Below, piece by piece: positions 25,210-38,200 of a DNA stretch of 64,000 nucleotides. Source of the stretch: Crotophaga sulcirostris (lineage: Eukaryota; Chordata; Aves; Cuculiformes; Crotophagidae); assembly GCA_013397455.1 (NCBI GenBank), contig VYZB01000240.1:972230-1036229 (forward strand). The letters are read 5' to 3'. Position 1 is the first letter of the stretch, and each line of letters starts with the position of its first letter. The notes below the pieces were generated by a model. It did not search any database and was not told the DNA's origin. It saw nothing but the letters and a program-made list of their open reading frames with translations. The translations under genes and the position numbers were made by a program.

Positions 25210-25839
25210 TCAGTATCTATCCAGGCCCCCAAGGATCTTGTTAAAGGAGTCTTTTCATACTAGTTTTGATATAGGAAGGGGCATGGGCAAGACTTGGCTG
25301 CTTAATTCAAAGGCATTGCCCTGAATACTGGAATGCCTGGCAGCACTTTTCCTCCGTGACTGAAGCAGTTAGCCCCTTGCTGGAAATGCAGAACTACTGC
25401 AGACTAAATCTGGACAGCATTGCTTGAACCAATGCCAAGGTGCCTCATTTCTATGACTAACACCAAATGAATCATGTCTTTAAAATAACTCCAACTTGGA
25501 TTTTCGGGGACTTGCAAAAATAATAATTACGTTTGTCTTTTATACCCAACAAACACTGTTCTACAGTGCTCATTCAAAGGAAGAAGCTATGGGTACAACC
25601 GCTGGCAATCAGCTTGAATACTTTTTTATACTTTAAAGTACAGATATTTGGTTGTTTAAATTGAGATCAACACTTATTTCCTTCTCTCAATGAACTTTTT
25701 TACACTTGCCTGCCTTTGATGCTGATGTCCAGGAAGAGGCTTTCAGAATATGATGCAAGTGCAGTTTTTTAGCACGTGCACTCTTCTAATGAGCCTAATA
25801 AAACACCACGCATGACAGAGCAAGAAATTAACATTGTGA

Positions 25840-26198
25840 GAGCCAGGAGGATACAGGTTTAATTTCTCTTGAATCAGCAAAACAACAATAATAATCCTGC
25901 ATAATGCTATGCCACAGTCTTAGTGAAGAGGAATTCAGCACTGATTTTAAGTCTGCCCCATAATACCAGACTACTTTGCTATCCGACATCCAAAGACAAA
26001 GCAATTTGAATTCACCAGGGAAGAACAAACCAAAACAAAATGATTTCCGTTCTAGGAGTCTGTTCTCTCATGGAAGATGGTTTCACCAGTGTTTTCTTCA
26101 TGCTGCACAACTGATGCAGAGCAGGCAGGCTGAGCTTGGCTTCTTCTTCACTCAGGTTCTGTGGTCCATCATGGCTAGGACTCCAAAGGGAGCAGACC
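25840..26198 (-). other. NDUFA10: NDUFA10 3' UTR (minimum extent, inferred)
   Basis: This is the sequence downstream of the TGA on the minus strand, up to a likely cleavage zone just past an ATTAAA hexamer at 25863-25858. No open frame of note continues through it. If the more distal AATAAA near 25207 is used, the UTR would be about 1 kb. The extent is inferred from hexamers only. Confidence 0.45.
25858..25863 (-). terminator. Candidate proximal polyadenylation signal ATTAAA
   Basis: ATTAAA on the minus strand lies about 340 nt past the NDUFA10 stop. The following 60 nt on that strand are rich in T and GT (around CTCTGTC and GTGGTGTTTT), as expected of a downstream element. It could also be chance in AT-rich sequence. 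Confidence 0.4.
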
Positions 26199-26267
26199 TC
26201 ATTTCAGCCAGATCCACTTGTCACCAACATCAGCATTGCAGCCTTTCTTAAAATTGCGACCAGGAAG
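26199..26267 (-). CDS. NDUFA10: NDUFA10 exon 10, coding part with stop
   Basis: The last coding piece is 69 nt (22 residues and TGA), entered in phase 0 from an acceptor TTTCTCTAG. It encodes [22 protein letters not shown]. The LPGR start and the GDKWIWLK end are the same as the recalled human C-terminus, with the middle diverged. It lies 14.2 kb from exon 9, and no similar C-terminal exon is visible closer. The stop codon is at 26201-26199. Confidence 0.94.
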   Translation of the reverse strand, partial: LPGRNFKKGCNADVGDKWIWLK

Positions 26268-29200
26268 CTAGAGAAAGCAGAAAGGTCAGTCAGAAACATT
26301 TCTCTTTTCACTCTTCGTGGAAATCTTTAAATTCATTATGAAGTGCCTGGTTGTATCGGCAGAAGTGCAATGTGAAATGTGCTTTTACAACACAATGATT
26401 AAAAATTATAGAAAAATCTTTGAAAAAAATGAGCTATGCAGCCAAAAGGGGGACCCACAGAAACCATTATGCCATAATATATATAAAAACTAGGCCAGTA
26501 ATCTAATCAGCACTACAGCATATTCCATCTGGATTCATCCAGCTCTTCTCCCTTGTTCCCAGTTTTAGTAAGAGAAGACCCCTCTAATCGTAGCACAGAA
26601 TAGAGGGATTGAATCAGTCGATAGAATCTCACGCCAAAATAGGCACACATTATTAAATACATGAAATATTTCATGCAAGAAATACTGAGTTAATTACTAC
26701 ATTAAATTAAACCATTCAAATGAAATTGCACATTTAGCCTTCTAGAGCTGAATTTAACTTCATTAAAGGCAAAGCAGTGTCTGCCTGTCTTCATAAGCAA
26801 ACCCAGAATCCACCACTCGGGGGAAAAATCAAAGTTTCTTGAACCTCCTCCCCACATTTTATCGATACCCTCAGACCTGAGCATTCACATGCTGCCTCTG
26901 AACCTCACTGATCTTCACCCTTCTTCACAGGCCCCCTAATGCTGCCAGGAGCTGCCCCTGCCTAGGCAGCTCGAATACATGGGTCAGCCTGAGCGACCTT
27001 TCCTTACCCATAGTCCAGAAACCAGGGAAATACATTGTAGAGGGAAAGTTTGAATGGACTGGAGCACTGGAAGGGGAACATCAGATGTAGAAGGAAAGCT
27101 GGAGGGTCTTTACCCTCACCAGGGAGGGAAAGCAAACTATCAGAGAGATCTTTTCCCAAGTAACAACTCATAGGGTGAGAGGAAGTAGACTCAAGTTGCA
27201 CCAGGGAAGGTTTAGATTGGATATTAGGAAAAATTTCTTTACCAAAAGAGTGGTGAAGCATTGGAACAGGCTGCCCGGGGAAGTGGTGGAGTCAGCACCC
27301 CTGGAGGTGTTCAAAAAACATGTAGATGCAGTGCTTCAGGACACGGTTTAGTAGGCACAGTGGTGTTGTGTTGATAGTTGGACTTGATGATCTTAGAGGT
27401 CTTTTCTAATCTTAATGATTCTATGAGAGCAAATGGAGCAGCACAGCAATAGCATAAACAGAGCCTTTGCATTTGGGAATTCAAGTTGTGACTAGACCTA
27501 CGGCTGAGGCTCTGCTAGCTCTGAGTCTGTGAAAGGATGTGGAAGACCAAAGCACACCCCTCTTCCCAGCAGCCCAGCCAGCCCAATGTCCCACAGCCAA
27601 AGCCTCACTCAAGGATTCAGGTGGATGAGAGCCTGCACAGCCCTGTATCAGGACACAAAGCTGAGCCTGGCCCTCACAGCCTGTTGCCGCGTGCAGCCAT
27701 GCTGCAAAAGCACTCAGGCAGCATCAGAGACACAAAAATACAGCAGCCAACCCATTCTGCCTTCAGCTTTAGAGATTTGGGAAAAAAAGAGGCTGTTTAA
27801 GTAGGAGCCATTTTAAGCCATTACAGACGCAGCATGCACGACTACACGAGGAAGCCTGCCAGTACCGTTAAAATAAACCCTCACACTGCATCCGTGCTCT
27901 CTCTGCAGGCAAGGAAAGTGCTCCTCCAGGCAAAGTAGGCTGCAACGGGTCAGCAAAAGCAGGCTGATGTGACAGAAGACTCACCACCAGCACGCCAACA
28001 TTGCTGTCACCAAAATCATCTCCTCACAACTTGCTTTGCAAAAGCAACACACAGGTTTTTTTAGTGCAGTTTCAGCCTGAATAAACATAAACCAGGTTCT
28101 GTACCCGCTCGATAACTGAGCCTCGGGTACAGGATCAGTGCATAAAGTAGCTGCTTTGCAGTTACTCTGAACTGAGTGATCCTATGGAGGAAATGGATGC
28201 AGACACATTTCAGCCCCTGTGTCTCAGGTGTTACAGCAGTCCCCTTTGGAAAGTACCAACCACAGCCTGAAATGCCAGAGATGGTTAGGTCCTAGCTCCA
28301 ACAGCAGAGTCTGTCTCCAGAACCTCTCTTCCTATCTCCAGGAATGAGAGGCAGACAGAACACAGCATTCATCTTCAGATACAGCACTGGAACTGAGAAG
28401 CAAACTGCCAGGAAAAAGCAAATGAGTTTTGTGAGAAAGCCTGCAGCAAGCAGAGATGCTATAATAAAACCCTTCCTTTAAAAATAAGCTCTCCGCTGGC
28501 AGCCTTTACAAATAATTAAGCACAGATCATCTGCTCATCTCCACACAAATGCTGGTTTCGCACAGGACCCCTGACACATCCCAGTGATTTTTCCTTTCAA
28601 AAAGCAGTAAGAGTGTCCTGTTGGATAGAGCTGCCTCTGCAGAGAGAAGCAAGGCCGAGTCTTGATGAAATCTAGACCCAGGGCACAAACCCAGCTACTA
28701 AATCCTGGATGAAGCCTGTTTTTTTGAGGAAGACAGCATTCTTTTTCTTTTTCATTTGAAGGTCAGAAAACAAGATGCTTCTTTCCCTAAAACATCAAGC
28801 CCACAGAAGACTTCTACCTCCTTTGTGAGACATTGTCCACCCTGCTTTGTCACAAGCCATTACAAGCCATTCTTAATCAGGTTTGCTAAAATATTTCATT
28901 TAAACTTGTCTTTAATGTCTTGTCTAAATATCAGAAGAAACCATGCCGCCCTGTTAAGAGTTACTCCTGCTGAGCAAAGAGGAGATGCGAGATGAAAATA
29001 AACGATGACTATCTCTGCCCTGCAAACTGACAGTGGTGATCTAGGGAGGACATCAGGCCTGCTGTGACCAGCCTGTATCTATTAATTCTAGCACAAAAAC
29101 AACTCTACCTGGTCCTCTCCAGGCAGCACATAATTGGCCCTTTGATACTTCAAGAGATTCCCAGATAACTAGATTATTAAAGCAACTGGAGCTCTCTGGG

Positions 29201-32200
29201 AAAATACAGGAGTTTACAGTTCTGTTTCTGGGTAAATCTGCCCTCTTTAAAAGATACAATATCAATCCCAACAGAATCCACATTCATTGTCCAAAACAAA
29301 TTCCCCATGTGCCTTTGGTTAGAGACATGCAATACATCAAAGCAAATTTTATAATAAGCATTCATCCATATTCCATCGTTCACAGCGGGCCTTGGCAAAA
29401 GCACTCGAGTTTTGGGACGTGTTACAGCCAAGCTTTCCAAACAGCCAAAAACACTGGGAAGAGGAAGGCACAGTAAACAAATCCCATATTACACAGCAAG
29501 CAGAATGATGTGAATTTGTGTTCTGTGCCCTGTCTGCACCAGGTACAAGTAACAGATGAATTCCCCGAGAACTGGCTCTTCAAAGCTCACATTTTACAGC
29601 CACACCTGTAGTAAGAAAGCTGCACAATGAGGACCAAGGTGGGTTTGGCACAGAGGGGAGGGAGCAGGTCATCTTTTAGCACTTATTAAGTTTTTGGAAA
29701 AACACTGCCACAGGAGTCATTCCTGGTTTTGTGATCTGCTCCCCCTCCTGCCAGAACAAGCGTTTGCTCAATGTAACGAGGAGCCTGGATTAAAACAACC
29801 AAATGAAAAGTGTCGCAGTGATGCTGCACAGCGTGGCTGAATGGACTGAACAGCACGATGCCAACAAGAAGAGGTCCTACAGTATCCATCCTCTCATCTC
29901 TCTGCTGCGCAGGCTGAGCCAGCTCTGCAGCTTCACTGGATCACTCCATGAGCTCCATCACCCACCTCGTCCAGCCAGAAGGCAGTCGCTCCTGGCTGGG
30001 TTAGTTTTTGGTGACTCTACAAGCTCAGTCAGCCAAACACACACCAGATCAGCACAAAGAGTGGTGGGAGCACCAGGGAAGATCAGGTGGTAGGATGTGC
30101 TTTTTTTGGTGACCACAAATCGTTGAAGTGGTGTTCCAAACTGCATCCAGCTGAAGTTCTCAGCCTGTTCTGCCCATGGCTCCTTAGCCAGCACAAGGGC
30201 AGGGATGGGAACAACAGCAAGCCTTGAGGAAGCCCTGCAGACAGAAAAGATAAACTGTCTAGTCTAGAAAAGAGATTATGGAAGGGAGATAGGACAAAGC
30301 TCTGCATAACTTGCCAGTAGCCAGGAAAACAGACGGAAACTGAAGATTCACCATGTCTTCCAGGACAAGATACAGGTGCCATCAAACAAAGCTAATGGCT
30401 TAAAGGACTCCTTGCTGAAGGACACACAATTTAGAGGGTCTTGATGGGAAGGAGGGAAGCACCTGAAAGACACTCGCATTTCCCACAAGATTTGTGCATT
30501 ATAAGTTTCCCCCTCAGAACTATAATGAAAATCAGCAAGGCCACATCATTTGCAAGTGGCTGGCACATTCACAGGAACACTTCACACATGTTACCTTCAA
30601 ATCACACTTGAGTGAGACCAATGAAAAGGTGTGACTTAATGGCCACATTAAAAATAACAGTAGAGCATCTTGTTATGCATGATTAATCATTAACACATTT
30701 CCACAGGCAAGTAAAAGGAGTAGCACACAGGGTCAAATAAACCTAAGAGGCTTTGAAGGGATTTGTCACTGCCATCAGCCCAAAGAGAACTATGGAGCCA
30801 CCAACAGGTTCGTCCAGCTCGGAGTGGCAGAGAACGCAGTGGATCATCACACCAAAGCTGAACCATCTTTCCCAGGAAAAGTAAGAAAAGCAGTGTCGTT
30901 ATCACAGCAGCAATCTAGACACAGACTTTGCCACACAAGAACTAAGTCTCTGCTCTCAAGAGCTTCCAACTCAAGCAGCACTGGCCAAGCAAACGGGAAC
31001 AGAGATCCCACTAGACAAGCCCAACAGCTCACACGCGCCCCTGCGGCAGGAGGGAAACGTGAGCTCCTGCAAGGTCACTGCCAAGTAACAGATTTTTCCA
31101 TTCCATGGAAATGAATAATGTGGAGAATCAAGCCCTGGTCTGCTGCATTACACTGTGCAGAACTTAAAAGTTGGCAGCAGGGATTATCTCAAGAAGTATG
31201 CGATAAAATCCACCACACAGAGCATGAAACTAATGAAATGAGCTGTAGCGAAAGGTAGAGCCAGCTCCAAAGAATGAAACTGCTCAACTTTAAAAGAGCA
31301 TCAGTAAAAAGATGAAAACAAGATCATCTCATCAGTTAAATTAAGAAGTGCCTGTCAAAGCTATAAACATGATGAAAAGCCCTATAAAGTGGTACAGGCT
31401 GCAGAGCAGCAACAAACAGCTTCAGCCAGCTGTTTGCGATACACGCTGCATTTCATAGCTCCTCAAAATCATTTCAAACCAGACATGTACAGGTAGAGCT
31501 CTGGAGGGTTTTAACAATCCTAAAAGGTCTATATCCACCAGGTTAGAGTCTGTCTTGTTTTCCAGCATTTCAGGAGCAAAGAGAAGTACCTTGTTCTTAC
31601 TTCTGTTCCTGTGCTGCTTTCTACTAATGGCTGGGCTTCACAGCTAAAATAGATCTATAATGGCATGTGCTGAGCAGCGCTGATCAAAGAGCATTTAAAA
31701 ACAGAGTTGTTGCTCTGCAAGCATGGGCTCATTCATCAATATCCAAACCTTTTCATTTAGCGGCTGTTTATATCAAGTGTAACAACAGCATCTTCCACCA
31801 CTGCTGGCAGCACAGACTACTGCTTTTTCCAGTAGAAATCCCTAATTCCAGAAGTTTATTGGCAGTGTTTGTTGTTAGGACACAGCTAAAATTTGACTGG
31901 ATCTAGGAACTTGCAGTTTCATATATTGGCTGCGTTCAGGAAAGGTTTGGGTCACATATTGCAGAGCAATAGATAAAACGGGGAGGGCGTGTAACACTTC
32001 CCCAACACCCATTCAAGGTGTACGTGGTTTGGTTTGCAAAGGATTGGCCTAGATAGATGCTTGTTTAAACTCAAGTCCTGCCATTACATGAAGATGATCA
32101 GAGGGTTGGAGCACCTCCCACACGAAGGCTGGCTTAAGAGAATTGGGCTTGTTCAGCCTAGAGAAGAGAAGGCTCTGGGGAGATCTTAGAGCAGCCTTCT

Positions 32201-35200
32201 AGTACTTAAAGGGACTACAGGAAATCTGGGGAGGGGTTCTTTATCAGGGAGTGCAGGGATAGGATGAGGGGGGAATTGTTTTAGGCTGAAAGAGGGGAAA
32301 TTTAGATTAGATCTTAGGAAGAAATGTTTTCCTGTGAGGATGGTGAAGCACTGGCACAGGTTGTCATGGCTGCTCCATTCCTGAAGGTGTCCAAGGCCAG
32401 GTTGATCCAGTGGGAGATGTCCCAGCCCATGGTAGGGGGATTGGAACTGGATGGGTTTTGAGGTCCCTTCCAACCCAAACCATTCTATGATTCTAGGATT
32501 ATAGCTTAGGTAACAAGCGTACTCAAAAGCTTTACTGAACTGAGGTTAAACAAATTCAAATTTGCTGAAATTGTTCAACGAATGTTGTCAGACCCTTCAT
32601 TCATTCACACAGGCAGACAAGAGAGTAGGAATCCTTTGGAAAGAGGACTGCCCATGTGGAGGGGACAGCATTTTTCTTTAAGGCCAAGGTATTTTTTATT
32701 TCAAACACCATCAGTGAGCTTAAGCAGAAGCCAAGTTGTAGACATGAATTTCTGACTTGCAGTTTGAAGAACTGCAAACACCATTAACAATCCAATGCTT
32801 GTCTCTAGCCTTGCTTTTGCAGGACAGCCAAGAATAAATAAGCAACAGAGTCTGGCTAAATATTTTGTTGCAGCTTCTCTCTGCAGTGCCTGTTTGCCCT
32901 GGTGACTGTTCCCCACAGCAGCAGAATAATACCTACACTGGTTTTTCTCAGCAAATATGTTAGAAATGCCAGTTATCCATCACAGAGTGCAAACTTGCCA
33001 CAGGGAAAAGCCAACTAACCATAACCAGGCTGGATAAAGTGTTATACTGATGTAGGACTGCTTTTCTAACTGGACAGGTAAAACACAAAAAGCCTCTTTC
33101 ATAGCTTACCTATGCTTCCATTACTCAAGGCAGCAGCGGGTCTTAGGAACACCAGTTCTACATCAAAAAGCCCAAAAGCACTTCTCAGCACAAAGATGCT
33201 ATCAGGAAACAAGGAAGATCCTTCACTATTGTCAACCCAACCGATGTTGCACCCCCCACACCAGCCCAGTTAAACACCTGAAACTGACACTATCCCACAA
33301 TTTAAAGCCCCAGAGATGCTACCCCTGAGAAGATGGAGCAAAGCAGGGAGAGCCAGAAATAGATCCAAACAGCCTTCTCACAGATTTGCCAAATCCTTTT
33401 CCTGATCTAGAACATGATTTTCAATACCAGATACCACAAAGAAACTGTCCTCAGAGGGTTGGATTTTTTTATTTTAATTAAAGTTTCCTAGGAGATGCAG
33501 AAGAGTGGAGTGGGAGCAGTTCACCTGTAACTTTTCTCCACTTCATTTAATCACTAACAAAGGATCTTTCTTCCAAGCTATTTTCCTTGGGGCTTTATCT
33601 TATTTCTTTTATTTAATGGAAGTCTACCCTTGGGGATCACATTCCCACAGGGGTATAGAATTAAGAGGGGTTTGGGAGAGGGATGATGTGCTCCCACATA
33701 AAAAAGTGGGGGTTTCATACAGCTCAACTTGACAGTCTGCCACTGAAAATGGATTGTTTTAATGCCAGTGGGATTCTACTCTCTGTGCAACTTACACAAG
33801 TACCCAGTGCCTGGGACAGCATGGTCTGTCATCTAAAACAAAACAGATGCAACTACTAAGATCAAGACTTGATATAGTCCCAAGGTGGCTCAGGTTCCTG
33901 CCCTCAATATCTGGGATAAATGTCCCTGCCAAATGCCCATGATATTTTTCCAGGGAAGCAGGGTAAAGAAGCTACACATTTCTAAAGCAGAAGGACTGCT
34001 CTCACTCTCTCTCTGTACATAAACAATTGGTGAGAGTGAAGTAGGAGTGGGAAGAGGAGATCACATGCCTATTCCCACCCCTTTCCAGGTACCTTTTGGG
34101 AACAACTTTGTCATTCCCAGGTTTCAGTTATTCTTCGGATTGTTCCGGTCTTGGCAACATCTTGTTACTTTAGAAAGGGCTAAAAATATTTTTGCAGAGA
34201 TAAAACAGAAAAAAAAAACTTACATTAAGCCCTTCCTAATTTATTGTGTGTCTGTTTTCATTCCTTCCCGGATTCAACAGGAGACAGGGCTTGGCATTAC
34301 TGCTGTCAAACACCTCCATTAAAATAAGAATTAGGAAGGGAGACCTTGATCCTAAAAAACGAAAACTTCATCCAGCCAAGAAAAAATGGCAAGAGAGAGA
34401 GAAAACAGAAGAATGTATCAAAGACAGCCACTATGGCAACAATCAAAACACAGAGAACAAAGATATCCTAACCTTCCTGCTTCTGCAAAGGCAAGAGTAC
34501 TATGGAAGGCAACTCATGACTTGGATAACACTATTGCTGCAGTTGTACTTCATGCACACACATCAAGTACAGCTCCTCTGTGCATATAAGTAGAATTGGT
34601 CAAAGGGGCTTTTTAAAGTGTCTGTAGCTTTTCTTCTAACCCAAAATCTGCAGCCAAAGGCCAAGATGTTGAGGACTTCACCACGCAGTATCCTCACATT
34701 AAGCCTCAATGCATCATCTTGATACAAACACTCCCTTGTTATTACTGCAGATTCCAGCTTCCTGAAAGCTCAAGTATTTCTTTTATAGTTGAGGGAGGGT
34801 ATTTTAAATGGGAGATCTGTGTGTAAGCCAGGAGTCCTCTGCACTCTCAGAGGAAACGGGAAAGCTAAAGGACTTCCTAACCCCATCATTTGCCAGCAGT
34901 CACCTTCAGCCCCTTACGACCACAGCTGCCAGGAAGGGTCAGGGCTGCACTTCACACACAACTTGGGCCACATAAACCTGGAGAAAATCTTCCCTTAACG
35001 TTCTCCCTTTGGGGCTAGTTATGATCTTCATATTATAAACACATATTCTGACAACACTCTTTTTTGGGGTGATTGTGAGGCTGAGTTTAACACGCAGGCT
35101 CACCTTCCCATCACTCAAAAGCTTGTTGTGCTACAGCAATTTCCCTGCAGCTCCCTGATAACTGGGGCTATGGCAGACATTGCCCACTTGAGGATTTCCC

Positions 35201-38200
35201 CGAGGCTGCATGCTTATGAAACAGAGGGCAATAAAAAGCCTGGGGGAAAACTGTGGGACTCTCCTCCCCTCCAACCTGTTCCTTCTTCTCCACTTGCCGC
35301 TCTGCTAGATTGCAGGGGACTGCCAGCCTCACGCTCCCAGGTCCTGGGGTGGGAGGGAGGAGGATGAGGAGCAGGTTACAAAGATGCAGTTTGACAAGGT
35401 AGCTGAGCTGGTGCAGCTGCCGTGGAAAGGCAGCCATCCCACCCCAGCCACAGCCTGCTGCTATGTCCCTTCCACAGCTCCACTATTCGCCTAACCCCAG
35501 AAACCCTTTCAGTTTGGCAATCCAGCATAAAACTAGTCCAGAACAAAATAAACCCCTGTTAGGTTAGCAAGTTGAAGGGATTTTGCAAATATGCAGTTAT
35601 GGGAGCCAAACTCCACCTTGCAGCAGTAGCTAGGTCTTTTACAAGCTCAAGCTTTACTTGCCTCATGCTTTACAGCATCCCTGTATTCCAAAAGTAGTCT
35701 TTCACCAACAGAGCTGGGTGGGAAAAAGAAAACGAGAGCCTTCTCTTGCCTTTCAGTGGCATATTTATTTGCTTTCTTGATGAGTTAAAAGTTAGGCAGA
35801 AAAATATGAGCCCCTCATTTTCTCTGTGCTTAATACAGAGCTGACTGACAAGGATGGACAAAGCAGAATCAATGCTAATGCCAAATAACCCTCTGCTTTC
35901 CTCACATGATGAATACGGTACACGTGCAAACTCTACCTCACCATGGAAATGGACATCAAACAATTTGCTGGTTCGAAGGAGGACAATGAGAACCATCGAG
36001 GAAAAGAGCCAAGGGATGGAGGCTGAAGTGTGCCAGCATCAGCAAACAGCCAGAGCATGGTGGGAAAAAGCAATAAGAGGGTAAAGAAAGGAACCGTGTG
36101 GCTCACCATTTCAGTGAAAGAGCAAAAGGACTTTTCACATTGAAAGATGACAACTAAACCTGATCTAAGAAAGCCTTACACACAGGCACATGCACTCACT
36201 GGAGCTGGTAGTTGTACTGGGATAGGAAGCATCTTTGAAGGTAGTTCAAGAGTGTGGAATAAATTCTTCAAAGAATTCATCAAACACTGTCTGCTTCAAG
36301 GGCAAGGAACGCATCTCTGACTTCCTTTTTTCTAATTGTTTAAGTTAGGGCAACAAAAGATATGGCTTTTTGATATGGGATTTGCCTCAGTACAAAAGGA
36401 ACTTCTCAGTGCCTAGCTCTGTCTTGTCTGAAGAAGAATCAGTGTGCCCAAGCATTTGGTCATTTTCTTTAAAAGACACACCAGCACATATACCTAAAGA
36501 ATCCCAGCAAACTATGCAGAGGGTGGGACACTTCACTCATTGCACAATCCTACCTCCCCAGAGAAAGATGTGAAACAAAAAAAACCCCAAACAAATTGTA
36601 GAGCACGAGACGCGTGCCATAGATTTTTGATCATGTACTAGTGAAAACAGCCCTTTTCTTCTTCACAATTTCACAGAATTGCGTTCAAAGACTTTGGGGA
36701 GAGCCTCTGGACAAACAGAGGAGTTGGGTTACATGAACCAGGGCCAGGGTGAGTGAGGCAGCACAAATGGTTTCTGCTAGGGCTGATGACATGAGAAAGG
36801 AAATGAGATTTAATCCATTTTGCTCTCACCTTGAGTGAGCACCAGCAAACACTGGGCTCCAGCCTCCGGCACATCTTGTGATAAGCAGTCCACTATTTTT
36901 TTTTGGTCTTTTTAAACACAAAGTTTACATAAACAAAATACTAATCATTTCCCTACAATCTGCAGTGAAGGGAGAGGTGGCAAAAATATTTTAAAGTTCT
37001 TCAGCTTTGTTTCCAGAGGTAAAGACGCAGGTGATGGCTTGACTTTGAATCTTAGACAGCTGCACTTTTATGTACACAGAAAAGAGCATGCACGTAAAAG
37101 AATCCTTTTTTTCACCACCCCTAGGAGATTCAGCAGGACTTGCCAACAGCATTCGGGAGTGTGAAGTACATAAGCACATTATTTAAGTACACTGATTCCA
37201 TTAAACAGAACCATTTGTTTTCATCTTCTCTGCAAACACATCTGCCTAAGTGCTCCAGCTTCACAGGGCGCACATGGAGTCTGGAGCACTATCCGTGGGG
37301 ATTGTGTGCGGTTGGAAGAAAGCAGAGATGCAGCAGTTGTTAAGAAAAAAAGAGAGAGTAGTCAAGTCTTTACTAGTCTGACAGTTCCTAAAATAATGTT
37401 GCTTCACTTAAAGAATGAACACGCTTATCTCTGATCTACAGAACTCAACTAAAAGGTTACTTTTCCCTTGCCAGAAAAGCATCTTCAGAAGTTTACAAAT
37501 GCCTGAACAGAGAAGCTGAACCCTGCCAGCTGACTTTATGGTAAGAGAAGGAGGCAGAAAGCCACCTCCTCACGTGAAAAGAACGCTTACAGAAGAAATG
37601 TAGAGGATACGCACACAAAAAGCAAGTTTCTAGTATTCACAGCTGTATGTGGCTACCTCATTATTTTGCAGAAAGGCACATGTATCTTGGACTCTGAAGA
37701 GTGTTTCCTCCTCCTCCTTCTCAGTTGCTTCTGACTAATGAATATTTTGAACAAAAACCAGCTTCTGCCTGGAATTTGCAAATCCCTGAAAACCACCATT
37801 ATTAGGCAGCATGAACTGTGTGCATGCGACTCTGAAAAGCACAGCAGTTCCCTGCCTATTGGTGTGATCAAGGATTTATGAGTAGCTATAGCATTGCGGA
37901 GGAAAAAAAAATCCCCTATGCAAATCATTGTATTTGTGGTAAACATCATTACATGAACTTTAAAAGCACGTATTTCCCACAAGGAAAACTTGAAGTTCTG
38001 TAATTATACCATAATTAAACCTTTACTTACAAGTCATGCGAGCCTAAAATCTTTATCCTTCTTCAAATGCAAAAGTGGTTGCACAGCTGTAACCATCCCT
38101 GCATAGACATGGGCAAAGCAAGGGCTTACAATTCCCACTCCTTAGAACCAGTAACCTCGTAGCTGAGATTTGTCTGTCTAGAAGTTCATCTGCTTTTTCT

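Noticed and set aside
35971..35983. GGTTCGAA resembling a tRNA B box
   Set aside because: No matching A box or cloverleaf stems at the required spacing upstream.
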